A DNA stretch of 64,000 nt from NCBI RefSeq assembly GCF_018691265.1, contig NW_024881301.1, forward strand, positions 12,584,752 through 12,648,751. The letters are read 5' to 3'. Under the pieces are notes generated by a model that worked only from the letters and a program-made list of their open reading frames with translations, had not been told where the DNA came from and did no database searches. Below, piece after piece: positions 1-12,799 of this stretch (the stretch's first letter is position 1; every line of letters starts with the position of its first letter). The translations under genes and the position numbers were made by a program. Source of the stretch: Tyto alba. Taxonomy: Eukaryota; Chordata; Aves; Strigiformes; Tytonidae.

Positions 1-617
1 CTGTAGTGACCCCTCCATCTAATTAGCAAAATGAGGTTCATCTCATCTGTCTCTAAGCCCGTAAAGTTATTCAGACCCTTGGTCCCTCCTGATAGTGATC
101 TTTGCATCTCTGGCAGATGACTAAAAGGACCTAGTGCACTGCTGCAGCAGATGAGATTGAATACTTGAATTGTGATCAAAACTTTCATGTTCCTCAGAAC
201 TTGTCAAGATACTATCTTCCTTCAGTTGTAAACTTTCATTCCAGATTTATGCTAGCATTGATTATACCGTGCTTTGTCTCTTTTCCCAGGGGAAACAAAC
301 CTTTCATTGAACTCTTCATATTCTAAACAGTAATGCTAGCATAAAAAATGAAGTGCTGTGCAGGTGAGGCATTTCTTTTCACTTGGATCTCACAAGTCAC
401 AGGTGTGTTTTGTGGAAGTCTGCAGAAATCTGAAACCTGCTGTTAGGGAAAGCTCATCCTGCTGTATTTGATGGCTAAGAGTGGGATATATATGAAAGAG
501 CTCTGTTCTGCTTAGCAAAAAAAAAAAAAGCAATTTTAATTTTCTAAATTTTCCTGTCTGTTTCAAGGAGAAGAGTCTAGAGAGTTTCCTGTAACTTACT
601 GTTTCATTCCTCTGCAG
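1..617 (+). other. TWSG1: TWSG1 intron (3' part)
   Basis: This is the end of the intron preceding the TWSG1 exon that starts at 618. It is AT-rich and finishes with a pyrimidine stretch and the acceptor tctgcag at 611-617. A reverse-strand open frame of 158 codons spans 390-866, but it crosses the real exon in antisense and resembles no family. I see no other feature. Confidence 0.8.
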
Positions 618-884
618 GTATGTGCAATCCTCGCAATTACAGTGACACACCTCCAACATCCAAGAGCACTGTTGAGGAGTTGCATGAACCAATTCCTTCC
701 CTTTTCCGGGCACTGACGGAAGGGGATACTCAGCTGAACTGGAATATCGTTTCCTTCCCTGTGGCAGAAGAACTGTCACACCACGAGAACCTCGTTTCCT
801 TTTTAGAAACAGTGAACCAGCCACAGCATCAGAACGTCTCTGTTCCAAGCAACAATGTCCACACACCTTACTCTAGTGACAAAG
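618..884 (+). CDS. TWSG1: TWSG1 penultimate coding exon (partial gene)
   Basis: Twisted gastrulation is a secreted, cysteine-rich glycoprotein of about 223 residues. It binds BMPs and chordin in the extracellular space and can either inhibit or promote BMP signalling. This exon encodes roughly residues 75-162. It starts with a glycine codon split across the intron (acceptor tctgcag, then gt), reads MCNPRNYSDTPPTSK, and ends at YSSDK before the donor aaag|gtaatg. It covers the end of the N-terminal cysteine-rich domain and the linker to the C-terminal domain. N-glycosylation sequons are visible at NYS and NVS. The sequence is nearly identical to the mammalian protein as I remember it. The signal peptide and first cysteine-rich exons lie to the left of the window. 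The exon is 267 nt, and its last base joins the next exon to form the Glu codon. Confidence 0.97.
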
Positions 885-3800
885 GTAATGAGCGTAGTGT
901 CTAAATTCCTAGCGTTTCCTCTCGTCTCTTCCAGGAGCCTTCTTGGTGCATATTCTGTGCTTGTCTGTGCTCGCTTCTTCTTTTCCCATAAAAAAGTGTG
1001 AAAAGTTCAGTCTAATTTTGCGTATGATGTAACAAAAGGAGTGAAGCAAACGTATTTAGGAACATGTAAGACGGTGTTAAAGTGTCTGATGATGGTAGGA
1101 AACACTGAACCACATGAGTGCGTTATCTTTATATTTCCTCCTGTGGCACAAGGCACTTTGTTGATGTTACTTCATGTACACTAGCGTGGTATGTTCTTCA
1201 ACTTTGAAGCAGTTACCTGTATCTTAGGGGACAGGACAGACCAAAAACTGAATCCAAATCATGTATCAGTGCAGAGGTAGGCAACTGAAACGCATGGCTT
1301 CAAAAGTCTGAGAAAGCCACATGCCATAACCATTGTATCTGGAGTAGATGTTTATTTCTTTCATCTGAGCTGGCATAACTTGAACTCTTTAGAAGGATGG
1401 TTTGTAGGAAGACCAGCATTAATAGTAAACCTGAGTAAGATTATCAAGTTCGTTCTTATGTTGAGAAGGGAAATGTGACAGACAATCTTAAAAATAAGCA
1501 ATTTGGAGGTGAGGGTTCAACTTGTGGACTCATTTCTCTTATTTTAGATCAGTTTTTTTATATTCTTACCTTCAGTTTAGAGGACAGACTTCAGAATATT
1601 GTTTGCTAGAGGGGGCAAGAAAGGAGAAGTTTGAGGTAGTGACAACAGTGGCATAAGAAAAATACTATCTGCTTCTTGGTTTCCATATTAAACCTGAAAT
1701 ACTTTTCCCTGCAAATCATTACATCAGACTTAAAAGAATCTCATAAACAGTTCATAGTGAAATTGCTAATTAACAAGGAAAAAAAAGAGCATCTGATTTG
1801 TTTTATTAGTGTAATTAATGCTTTGCTTCCTTCCCAACTAACACTTTAAATATTTGTAACTCCATATGTTGCTGTTGTCATGGCTCTTTTATCTTATCAA
1901 TGAAAGATAGACTAATTGATGGACACGCTGCTTTTCCATACCATTGTGAACCTCTGACCTAGTTACATTTCTGAGCAGGACTGCTGTTGATTAAATGGGA
2001 CCGTAATGGCAACTTTTCTAATTTCCTTTGGTTAAGGCATGTTAGAAAAATAAATTAATTCCAGAACTGGGAAACCAGATGGTCAGAAAGCATCTCATTC
2101 ATATGTCTTTGACATTATTAAAACGCTTGCTCGCCCTTGTGAGAATGGTGCAGAAAGCCATGTTAAATGGCAAGCCACAAAAAGCCCTGTGTGCAAACAC
2201 TACAGTATTTAAAGATGTAAATTATACTTGGGAAAAAAAAATTATGCTTAGGACAATCTTGAATATATCCCACTGTACTTAGGTACTGCAGCCCAGATGG
2301 CTGTTCCCTGACAGTCCTTTACCACTATACCAACAGGATGGGCTAATGATAGTTTTGGATTAAACTTGGAATTTGAATTGCATCTCAAGGGTGTGGAGGA
2401 GTTTTGAGTTTAACAACACGGACAAATACATAACACTGCAATTTTTTGTTAGTCAAAAGTCTCCTTCATTTCATTTACTAAGAACATATTAGAGATTAGG
2501 TTGAGAGAGCTTTCACTGGCATGGTGACAGTCCAAAAACAACAGTTATATATGGAAATAGTTACCAAATGCCACTGGTTTTCAGGCTTCGGCAGACACTA
2601 TGAACAGAAATAAATGTCAGAGCTGTTCTTGTAATCATTGGCTATGCCTCCTCCATCTTAGTGATCAGTGAACAACTTAAAAAGGTAGAGGATGGTTTTC
2701 AACATCCTATTCTTTCAGTATCTAAATATGTAAGCCTGTTGAGGATTCTGTTTCCTTGGTCACAACATAGATAACTTTGTAGTGCTTTGCTTTTCCAGAA
2801 GTCATGTTAAAGTTTGCTTATAAAAACATGGATGATTCAAGCATTGAGAACAGAAGAAGGTGGGAAGAAAAGTTGGCTGCTGGCCTTGGTCAGTTGATGT
2901 TATGGTGGAAGCAAGGACAACTGGGGAATTGTACCTTTTGTGTTGGATATTGTGTGAGCCATGGGGTGGCATTGTTTTTAATACTTTGATGAGTTCATTG
3001 GAGAAGCAGTGACCAAAAGGCGGAGGAGTAGTAGGCCAAAGGCTAAAGAACCTTGTGAGCATGGGCACAGAGAGGGAGCCCAGGAAATTGCTGGAATCTG
3101 ATGGCTTCTGCCCATGCAAAGTTCAGTCACACAATCAAGTCACTGCGGTTTGACAAACTAGCATGTGTTAGAAGAACGACTGAGAGAGAGGGGATGTGTG
3201 TATGTGTGCGTGCTCAGCTGCAGTAAATTGCAGCAGAGCTTGCAGTGGAAGAAACTGAAGGCCATCTCTTTACCCCCCTCCCCAAGCGTGCTGCTGGGCT
3301 TAAGGGCAGATCTTGCCAATGGAGATGTACTCAAGGTGACTTGCTAAGCAGTTTTCTTCAAGGCCATGACATTCAGGGATTTGAAAGAATATTCCAGTCA
3401 GCAGGAACACAGATGCTTTGTTTTCTTTATGGAGCTGCACCTCCATTTTGTGGTTCTTCTGTGGCTCCTTGCATGCTTTAGTCCATCATGGTGTGCTGGC
3501 AGCACCTTACTGCGTTGCGTGTAAAGTGAGAGAGGCTAATGAGAGGTAGATTTTGGTAAGGGGACAGTAGTCTCTGTGCTGTCCTCTGGAATACATCCCA
3601 AAATTTGGAAAGGCTCTGTCTACAAATAACCCCTTGTCATGTCATGTAACGCAGTCCTGATTTTAATTTCAACATGTGTTCGTGCAGGGATCGCCGTTAA
3701 GCTGGTCGAGGGTGCCAGACTTGCTCGATTGGGTGAGTGCCAGGAAAAGCAGCACCAGCTACAGGAACCCACGAGCTTTGTGCCTGAGTGGCGTGAAGCC

Positions 3801-6800
3801 ACCGGCCCCGGGAGGGCGGCTGTAGATCTGGCAGGAGGTGGGGTGCGGTGGGATATAAAGCATTCCTTTCTCCCCCCAGCCTACTGCAAGCCCAGCCACC
3901 AGACCTTGAACTTCCCCGTTATTATCTTAATGAGTGTCTTCCCTTTCCTCCTGTGGATTGACTTCTAACATTTTAGCTGCCAAAATATGCGTGCGCTGCT
4001 GAAGCTGCTGTAGTTCTTCCTATCAGTAGTTTCTGGCATTTGAGCCACTACTTTGGAGAGGATCGCAATGATTATTCATCTAGAGCTACATTTATATTTT
4101 ATTCTTTTTGCTTTACTTTTTGCTGATACCCTCAGATCTCTGATCTGCGAGTTCATGTATTTAAATAAGCTTAATTGTTTCAGATGATGACAGGATGTTG
4201 GCGAGAGAGAGAGGGGAACTAGATAATCTTTTGGCAGCTGATGAAGTAAAATCTTGTGGTTAAGGGTTTCTGACTTATACTTCTTAGTGACACAGGGGAT
4301 GGCGTCTGCTCTGTGCTTCCGCTCCCCTCCAGCGCCCGCCAGGTAGAGCTAGAAATCCAGTAAAGTGGCATCTAGCTTTGTAGGTACTCTAGGAATATTT
4401 TTTAAATGTTTTTTTTTATAAGTTCTGATTGGCATAAAATGGTATGGCTGCTGGACAGACAGTTACCTTTTTAAAGTATTTTTAGGGCTACTGATAAACA
4501 GAACAGCAGACAACTGAATTTACGTAGAACCTTCAACTTCAGGGGTGGCATACAGGGTCATTAACTGGGAGAGTTTTTTCATCTTACAGATAAGCATTTT
4601 TCCTTTACTTACAAGAACTGAATTGTTTTATCTTTTCTGAGTTGCTAAATTCCTCCATAGTGCACCAATAGAGATCTCACTTGCATCACAGGCAGTATCA
4701 TAGCAAAGCCGCATAGAAATGTGAGTCAATTACTTCTTGTCATTTTGAATTTAGACTTGGTTGTTGTTTCTCCTACACAATCTTCGTTGAGTATGAATTG
4801 GGGAGAAAAAAAGGTGAGGAACTCATGTTCTGGAAAAAAAACAAAAATGCTGCTGCATCCTCCTCCCTCCCCACACCTGTATTCTGTTGTCCTTACTGTG
4901 TGAAAATTGGCAAAATGCAAATGAAAGGGGATGTTACTTAGTGCAGTAAAAGCTTGGAGCCAAGTGATGACTGTGTAATTAGCTTTGTGAAATAACTGAA
5001 ATACTCTCCCAGATCCCAACTGAGCCTATAGGTATGTATTTTTCTATCCTGTGTAACTTTTTCTGCAGCCTATAAAGAAAGATCTAATGCTTGAGGCGAG
5101 GAATTCTTCTGCTTTTCATAATTCAGCCTCTACACAGGCACACAGACGCTGCTGAGGAGGGGACCAGGAGCGCCCTGTGACGAATAAAGTGCACTCTGGC
5201 AAATCTGACTTGTTCAGACCTGGCAAGTCTCCGAGTGAGCAAGACTTCAGAAATGGATTGGTAGCATGTACACGGAGCATGTCCTCCAGCTGCTTACAAG
5301 AGCTACTGGGAACCAGCCAAATCTACTGGCTCTGGCCTGCTGTGTATGATCTGTCCTCTCCCCTCCACAGCATTTTTGGGCTGGTCCTCTAGGACCTAAT
5401 CCTCTTGGCTTGCGTGCAGGTGCAAATAAACTTTCTTCTCTGCTTTCCAGTCAGTCGAGATTAATGTCCTTGGTTGTTGCTGCCACATTAATAAGGTTGA
5501 GGTCTAGCTTTGGTTCCCATTTTGGTCCTTGGAGAGTGGTCAAGGAGACCAGTCTCAAAGGACCTGACTTCTGTCATCTGGTTTTGCCAGGGTTATGGGC
5601 CTGGTGCTGCTCGTCCTCTGGCCTCCTTCCCCCCAAGAGATGTCTTCAGTCTCTCAGTTCATTGTCATTGATCTTTACATCCCAGAAATCACAGGCTCTT
5701 CTTCCACAAGAGGTTTATCTCAAGTTTCAGCAGGCATTAGCTGATGAACTGGACTTCTCCAGGACTTCTGAACTGGTACTAACACATATGCAGCTGTCAC
5801 AGGTGGAATTAACATGAAAGTGAACACAAATGTTTCGTAACACAGAGGGGATGGGCCACTGGCGTAAAGGCAGCCTGTAAGTGCTGGGAGCAGCTAGCCC
5901 ACCTCAGACTCTGCACAACTTTCCTGACAAGCTTTCCTGACCTGCTGTATGCTTTCCTTTGCGCGTTGCAAGTTGGAGTGCAGTGATCAACATGGTAGCA
6001 GGGCACACGTCTGGCAACCCTTTGGAGAGGACTCTGGTTTCTTTAAAGAGTCATTCCTCTGCTATCTGAGAGAGCCATGAGTCATTTTGACTTCTCAAGC
6101 TGATCCAGAGACTAGGTCAGTCAGGTGGAGATGGCATCTCAAAACCTGATTTTGCAGCAAGAAGTCTTTCTGGTTTAGCTAGGATCACATCTTTTGAGGC
6201 AGTGGCTCTGTGCCTCTAGCAGACACCTTCTAAGATTGACCTTACCTATGGCATTTAAGGTCAAACTTGAGAAGACGACTACTAAAAAGGTATCAAAGGA
6301 GTGAATTGGGATTAAGCAGGAGGGTACAAAGAGTATGAATATTTCGTAGAGTGGCCTGTGTAAGGTTCCTGTGCTTGCACATCAGCACTGAACTGGATGA
6401 CTGATGGGACGCTCACTGGTGCAGAGATTGATTTCATGAGGAATGCTGCCTGGAGACTCACCTCTATTTTCTCACACCCCACCCTTCCACTGAAAACCTC
6501 CTGTGAAGACTGAGGGGGACAGATACCTCAGAATGTCTGGCCCTCCTGGGAGTGGATGGTATGTGCTCCTTCCTGGGACCCTGGCAATCTGAGCTTTTTG
6601 TCACTGGTGATGAAATGTTGCAAAGTTCTTGTGCATTCTCCATAAGAAGACGGAGCTGCTGTATGGCATCTGGGTGGATTCTTGCTTTTGAGGCTGTGGT
6701 GGCTGCATCTGCATACCACTTTTCAGCTTTGGCTGAGCACTTTAGATATATACCTGACTGGTCACTCTCTGGACATGGTACCATAGCATATGCTTCTGTT

Positions 6801-8867
6801 TTGCTCTTTTTGTTCCCCTATGTGAATAAAATGTCCTTCCTGAAGCTATAGATACGTTGGCTGATTTTAGGCAGAGGTTTTGTTTTCTCGAGAATTCTCT
6901 TCCTCTGGTTGCTGTGCCTCAGGTTTCATTATAAGCGGTCACAGAAATAGAAGTGCCAAGAATTGGACAGGACTTCCACAGCCACAGTGTACCTTGTTGA
7001 CATTCCCAGCAGTACTTCAGGTACTCCAAGATTTCTTGGACAACTACAGCTTTACTTGCAGCACATCTTTTCTGGGAGCAGAAAACTGCTTCAGCTATGG
7101 GTCTGCGTTTTCTCTCCAAGATCCTTATTGCCTGTTGCAGTGTATATGGTGTCTGCAAGATGTGTGGATCAGTTCAAAGCCTGAACAAGGCAGTGAATTC
7201 TCTCTTGCTTTCAGTGGGCTAGCAGCATGTCCTGTGACCCTCTTGCAGCTGTTTAGGTAGTAGTAAAATAGTTTGACAGTGGTAAGGGTTCCCTCATAGG
7301 CGTTTTAATGATACAAATGATAATTCTTAAAAGGGTAGGCAGGATTTCCAAGTGTGAAGGAGGAGGATGCATCCACAGAAGAGCTGTTGGGTACATGGTG
7401 CTCTCCTGTATGTTGTGTTGTCCCATGTCAGGTGCCCAAAAGCACGGGTACCACAGAGATCATCTGTTGTTGGTACTGGGAAAACTGACTACATAGATCT
7501 GATGGCTTGTAAGGTGATGGAGACCCTTGCTGGCCTCAGCTCACCTTTGGACCTCACCTTAAGGGCTTGCCATCAGATATGCATACTACTGAGGCTGCTA
7601 ATGAGGCACCATTTTGAAGGGGTCGTTCTGGTGTACTTCAGCTTCCTAAGACTTGCTCACAGATAAGAGATGAAATAAACAATATGGTTAAAAACTCCAC
7701 TGCTATGAGAGTCCTTCGGTTACTCACCCTTCTCCGTATCTTTATAATAATGGAAAGAAAAAAACAACCTACTGTCTTGATTTATCATTTACATTTGGAT
7801 TACAGTTTTCTAATCCATGTTGGCATGTAGGTCAGTATGTTTCTCCTGGATTCATGCACCATAAGTAGTAAAGGCTAGAAAGCTCCTTGACATCTCCTGC
7901 TCACAAATCTGTCTGATGTGTGCGAGTGAAACATTTGTGTTTGCAGACAACTTTCAGTTATGCTTTTCTCCAAAGTGTGCGACGCCACTCTGGGGAGTAA
8001 ACGTGATGCAGTCAAGGTCCTTCAGAGGATGAACAAAGTTACGGTGTAATCACCCAGTTAGCACAGAAGAAAGTTGGTAGAATCTCTCAGTTTGGAGAAT
8101 TGGAAGTAGCCTGGGGAGGGATGTTTTTGTTTTATAGTTGTGAATGCCTCAGCTCCAGTTTGTGTTGCAGCACCAAAATTCATGGCATTTCAAGTAATGG
8201 CATGGATATTAGAAGAATAAAGTTAACACTGAGGCAGAGGGGGTTTCTTAATCTTAGTAGTAAAGCTAGTGGTATTGCTAAAAAAAAGAAGAAAATAGTG
8301 TGCAGTTTCAAGTTGAGGAAAATGGGATTCTCTAGCTCAGTGATTTAATGTGGCTGAAGAATATTGTGGAGTTGGGGGAGAGTAGGAAATGTTTACACTT
8401 AAGTAAGTGAGTTTTGGTGTTTTTTAAATAACTTCTCTAAGCCTGAAGTTTTTCATGATAGCATATAGTAACTGCTGGCAACTGTGAAAGTGATACCTTG
8501 ATAGTACCTTCAGAGGACATATGCCTGCTTGTTATTTTGGCTTAGCCTATCCTTACACTTTAGAAGGTATCCCTCACAACTGGGGGACAAAACCCAAAAA
8601 CATTATTGCTTGTGAACACAGAAATAAATTAAACTAGGAAGAGAGCAGACAACAGGTTGAGTTGTAGACACTGAAAACTTGATAGATTGTACCTTGGCTC
8701 TCTGCCTCTTTTCTCTGCTTTCACTATCACCTTTTTCTTCCTTATGCCTCATCGTCATGATGATTTGCAATCCTATTTCAAAAGCTGCACATTTAATTAA
8801 TTTTTAACTAACATTTAAAAATATTTTAAGACCTTTTAAACCAAATTTTTCCCCCCTCTTGGTTTAG
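885..8867 (+). other. TWSG1: last intron of TWSG1
   Basis: This intron of about 8 kb runs from donor gtaatg to acceptor ggtttag. It is mostly AT-rich unique sequence. The segment of about 5.4-7.3 kb is different: it is richer in G+C and has overlapping open frames on both strands, reported separately as a possible decayed coding or retroelement block. The remaining short open frames, such as those at 2079-2282 and 3639-3968, match nothing I recognise and are probably chance. Confidence 0.85.
5400..7260. other. coding-like, decayed block in TWSG1 intron
   Basis: This stretch has several longish open frames on both strands: + 5410-5817, 6552-6851 and 6880-7260; - 6464-6784 and 6919-7158. Base composition is more even than in the surrounding intron. 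The minus-strand frames, for example one containing AEKWYADAATTASKARIHPD, read more like ordinary soluble protein, but stops and frame changes interrupt any continuous reading. I do not recognise a family. It could be an old retroelement or processed-gene remnant, or simply low-stop intronic DNA. No terminal repeats or poly-A tail were found to settle it. Confidence 0.25.
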
Positions 8868-9049
8868 AACACATGTGTACTGTGGTGTATTTTGATGACT
8901 GCATGTCAATACATCAGTGCAAGATCTCTTGCGAGTCCATGGGAGCTTCCAAATACCGATGGTTTCACAACGCCTGCTGTGAGTGTATTGGGCCAGAATG
9001 CATCGACTATGGCAGTAAAACTGTAAAATGTATGAACTGCATGTTTTGA
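8868..9049 (+). CDS. TWSG1: TWSG1 terminal coding exon
   Basis: This exon encodes the last 60 residues of Twisted gastrulation, from [11 protein letters not shown] to the C-terminal CMNCMF and the stop codon TGA at 9047-9049. The first two bases complete the Glu codon begun in the previous exon (g|aa). Eleven cysteines are visible here, in the pattern of the C-terminal Tsg domain, which modulates chordin and BMP complex formation. Length and sequence match the vertebrate family with no break. The acceptor is ggtttag, preceded by a pyrimidine-rich tract. Confidence 0.97.
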
Positions 9050-11350
9050 AGCAGGAAAATTGTAATATAGTAATATTGAGGCCAAAGTAATCTCTCTCAG
9101 TTAAAGAGATGGGGATTGCAAATACTGCGTTTTGGTGGAGTGCCTACTGGTTGCAATTAAATGTACCTGGTTGAAAAAAAGATGTATAAAATCTGAATTT
9201 TTTTTTTTTTAATTCATGTAAGCAAGACTAACTAGTAGAAGTTTCAAGACTATGTTTTAAGTTTATTTTTATTTTTGCTCAAATGGTACAGCCATGCTCA
9301 TTCTTGCTGTTCTGATTGCTTTCCTTTGATTTGAAAGTATTGACTATACTGGTTTTCAGAATGTAATACTATATCTTGTAGTTTAGAGTAGGGAAGCCTT
9401 AAAGATATGGTATTGAGATTTTCATCATCTAAGTTCAACAAATAATTAAATGGCTGCTAGGTTGGAGGAGGGTGGTTGTTCTTTAGGGGCTGTTTTTTTG
9501 GGCTTATTTTCTGGTTTTGTTTTTAAACTTTATTATCTTCCAGTTTTTGAGCTTAGCCTTCTAGTGTGAAAATGGTATTTGCGGAAAAAGAAAAATGAAT
9601 GCTTTCTCTTCAAGTCCAACACATGGGTTGTCATGGATAAAATCCAAACTTCTTAGAAGGGCTGCCCAAGAAAACAGTATGTATGGGACACTTTTCTTCC
9701 AAATTTCATTTGCCCTGCTCTTGTAAGTACATTGGGGCCTATGTTGCATAATTTATATATTAAAAAAAATATATCTTTTCAGTCTTCTCTTAGATACCAA
9801 AATAGAGCTGTTAAGTGTAGTTTCATCTCCTTTTGCACTGTTCTCTAGGGTTGCTTGTTCCCTGAACGTTCAGTCCAGTAAAGGAAACATGAAAGGTTAT
9901 TATGGATTTAATGACTAAATGAATAAAGAAGAATGAAATTGCATGAACTAGCAAGTGGTACAGGGATACCAGTTGAGCAGTTGGCAGCAGGCATGTTCCC
10001 ATTTAGTAGTTTGCTGTGAATATTTATTCCAAAACATAGTTCGTTATTTTTTTTTCTTTTCCTCCCATGAAATGTTGCCACTGAAGAATGGAAGATGTGT
10101 CCGCAAGGGTGAAATGAGGATATTCTGAGTTTAGAACATTGTCCATTTTTCTAAGTAAGCGTTTTAATATGTTGACATTTACATAGCAGTTACAATGACC
10201 CAGTTAGGGCTCCACTGATAATGGTACTAAGTACAAGCATAAAGTGTATGAGTAGTTAATGATCAGCTTTTGGTATTTATAATTATGTGGGTTTTAAGTC
10301 CTTGAAAATTTTTTTTATGCGTATGCACACACAAAGAAGAATTTGACTCTCACTAACCTCAGTCTAGAGGGATTAAACTGTTTTCTAGTCACACCTGTCT
10401 ATCTGTACCGTGTACAAATGAAAGCAGTCATTTAAAATTTATTTTGTTGAAAAGTTTGTCTGAATGGTTTTTTGTTTTTTTTTTTGTTTTTTTTTTTTTT
10501 TTTCTCATGATACAGTTCTTTCAATAAGATGAAATAATAATAATTAAAAAACCTACTCTTGTGAAATAATGTTACGTTCTTCAGTCTCTTTTTCAGCTAT
10601 AAAGAAGTACTTGGAAGATGAATGTTTATTGTTTTGAACTAGAAGATAATGGAATACCTTCATGCTTTAAACTTGCAATTAAGTGATAAAAAAAATCATA
10701 GATGTGAACAGAAAAACTTAGCTTATGATGAAGGTGGTGTTCTTCCTGTATTTGACAATTCACGTTATCTTCTGCTTTTGTTTCTTAAAAATGAATGGAG
10801 AGAAAGACTATGTTAGAGTAGCTGTGACTGTTTTTAGCTGGAAGGTGATGCATCGTTGTTCTTGACCAAGATAGGAGACATCTAGTAAGCATTGCCACAG
10901 GTCGTGAGCATGCTTCGCATTCTTGCCATGTTAAATTACTGGAAACATTATGGTAGTTCAGAATCTTCTTGGGGCAAAATCAGGGCTGATGTTTCTGGTC
11001 AGGCACCTGCTGCCCCATGAATTTGTGACACTGTCTCCATTTACATCATCGGAATTTCTCTGTGAGGTCAAGTCAAGGGAACAGCAAGGGACGGGACGGG
11101 ATGGGACTGGCCTAGCCGGTGTCCAGGAACCACATAAAAATGTAAACACAGTTGTCTATAATGGCCTGAGAGTAGGTAGTGAGGATGCACACTTTCTGGG
11201 GCTTGTCTTATTTTTTGTAATTCCTGATGCTGTCTAGCATTTGTTGTAAGCGTTGTGTTGTATGCAAATGTCATACAGCAACATCCAGTGTATTTTATTA
11301 CAATGAGTGTTGTAAGAGGTATTTTAATAAAAAGACATTACTGGTTCATG
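9050..11350 (+). other. TWSG1: TWSG1 3'UTR (end inferred)
   Basis: AT-rich sequence downstream of the TWSG1 stop with no credible open frame. Canonical AATAAA hexamers occur at 9922-9927 and 11326-11331. The second is followed within about 25 bases by a GT/T-rich stretch, as expected of a cleavage site, and would give a 3'UTR of about 2.3 kb. Further hexamers near 11510, 12120 and 12953 keep the true end uncertain. A long T tract lies at 10468-10503. Confidence 0.45.
10468..10503. repeat. poly-T tract
   Basis: A 36-base run of T interrupted by two G residues, inside the presumed TWSG1 3'UTR. It could be a U-rich regulatory tract in the mRNA or the reverse-strand tail of an old retroposed sequence; no adjacent body was recognised. 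Confidence 0.9.
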
Positions 11351-12164
11351 TGTTTTCTTTCTCAAGATTTTCTCAGGGCAAATGTTACCAGGAAGCATAT
11401 TATAAAAGTTACCGACCTAGACAGACAGAATAATACAGAGAATGAATACTCCAGCAGTTTTTTTCCAAAACAAAAATTGTAGTTTCAAGGTTTTTTCTTT
11501 ACATGAGTGAATAAAATAGAAATTTTTTAATAGTCAAAATGTTCCTTCTGATAAATTAACCATTTTGGAATTTTTTATTTAGTTTTACACATTTTGCAAG
11601 AAAAATCGTAAATTATTTGGAGGGTTCTTATTTCACCTGCACCTGGATACCAGCAAACCATCACCTACATAAGTGCTTTGGAATACTTAAGAACATGTTT
11701 TAAACACTTTTCTGGTTAGGAGTCTCCTCCAGGTAAAGCTTCAGCCATTTTTATCACTGTCCTTTGGAACTGAATTGTAAGTCACTGAACTTAAAGGGAA
11801 GCAAAAAAGGGAATTTTATATAAGAAATTATACAAACCCCTCGTCTCTTGGGGTTCTGACTGAGAAGGTGTTAAAGGCGTTCTGTTACTCTTTCTCTAAA
11901 AGTAGAGAAGGGTTTTGTGTAGTTGCTTTGGTTTTTGGTTTGAGGTTTTTTTGTTTGTTTTTCCCCGCAGGCACTTGTTGCTCCTAAATTTCAAAACCAC
12001 TGGCACTGTACAGAGAGAGTGAGTACAATGGCCATAATGTGACGTTGCTTTCCTGTCATTTCTTAGGGTTCTTGGCTTGCTTTTAGTACATTTAATGGAT
12101 TTCACATCTAATACTTAAAAAATAAAGATAAGAACATCTGCTTGTACCTCTAATAACATATCTG

Positions 12165-12799
12165 TGTTACCCAGTGTCCATCCCAAAATTACAGCTATTT
12201 GGTACCTGGCTCCCAAGCCTCCCACCCTGCTGACTGGCTGCTCTGGCCATCGCACGCTGGCACACAGCCCCACACAACACACACACGCTCCCATCTCTCC
12301 AGCCGCGGGCACCCGAGACACACAGGCCCCTGTGACTTGTGGTCCCCTCTCCAGTGGCTGGCACTTACACCTCCACGCACACAGCACTGAGACCCCCTCA
12401 CCCACTCGGGCTTAATGAGAAGACAAGACAGACCGTGGTGGTGAGGTGCCTGCAGGCATGGCCAGACAAGCATACTGACCGTTTACAGCTGACCAACTCC
12501 TTTTACCTTTTTATCCCTCTTTTTCTCCATCTTTGATCCCTCCCTTTCCCTGCCTTTTGTCCTTCTGCTACAAATCCTGTAATAAGTCTTGTGCCATCCC
12601 AAAATGCTCTTCCCCTACATCCCAGGAGTCCCATACTCCTGTAGGCAATAACCCCCATAACTCGCAATGATGGTTCTCATGGGACAGCCCTGGGAGGGGC
12701 TCGCTTCTTGGGGTACCGTGTTGGGGTTCCCCCACCTGCCACTGTGCCACTGCACTCCTTCAAGCTCATGGAGAGGAGCATTGGTCACATAACCTAACA
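12165..12799. mobile_element. possible degraded solo LTR
   Basis: A GC-rich block of about 635 bases, distinct from its AT-rich surroundings. It begins TGTTAC and ends CTAACA, so the termini are imperfect inverted repeats of the TG...CA type seen in retroviral LTRs. The flanks are ATCTG (12160-12164) and TTCTG (12800-12804), a 4-of-5 match that could be a worn target-site duplication. No gag, pol or env reading is present. GC-rich intergenic DNA with chance termini is the alternative. Confidence 0.4.

Noticed and set aside
390..866. 158-codon minus-strand frame
   Set aside because: It is antisense to the conserved TWSG1 exon and ends in its intron; the sense reading is a known protein.
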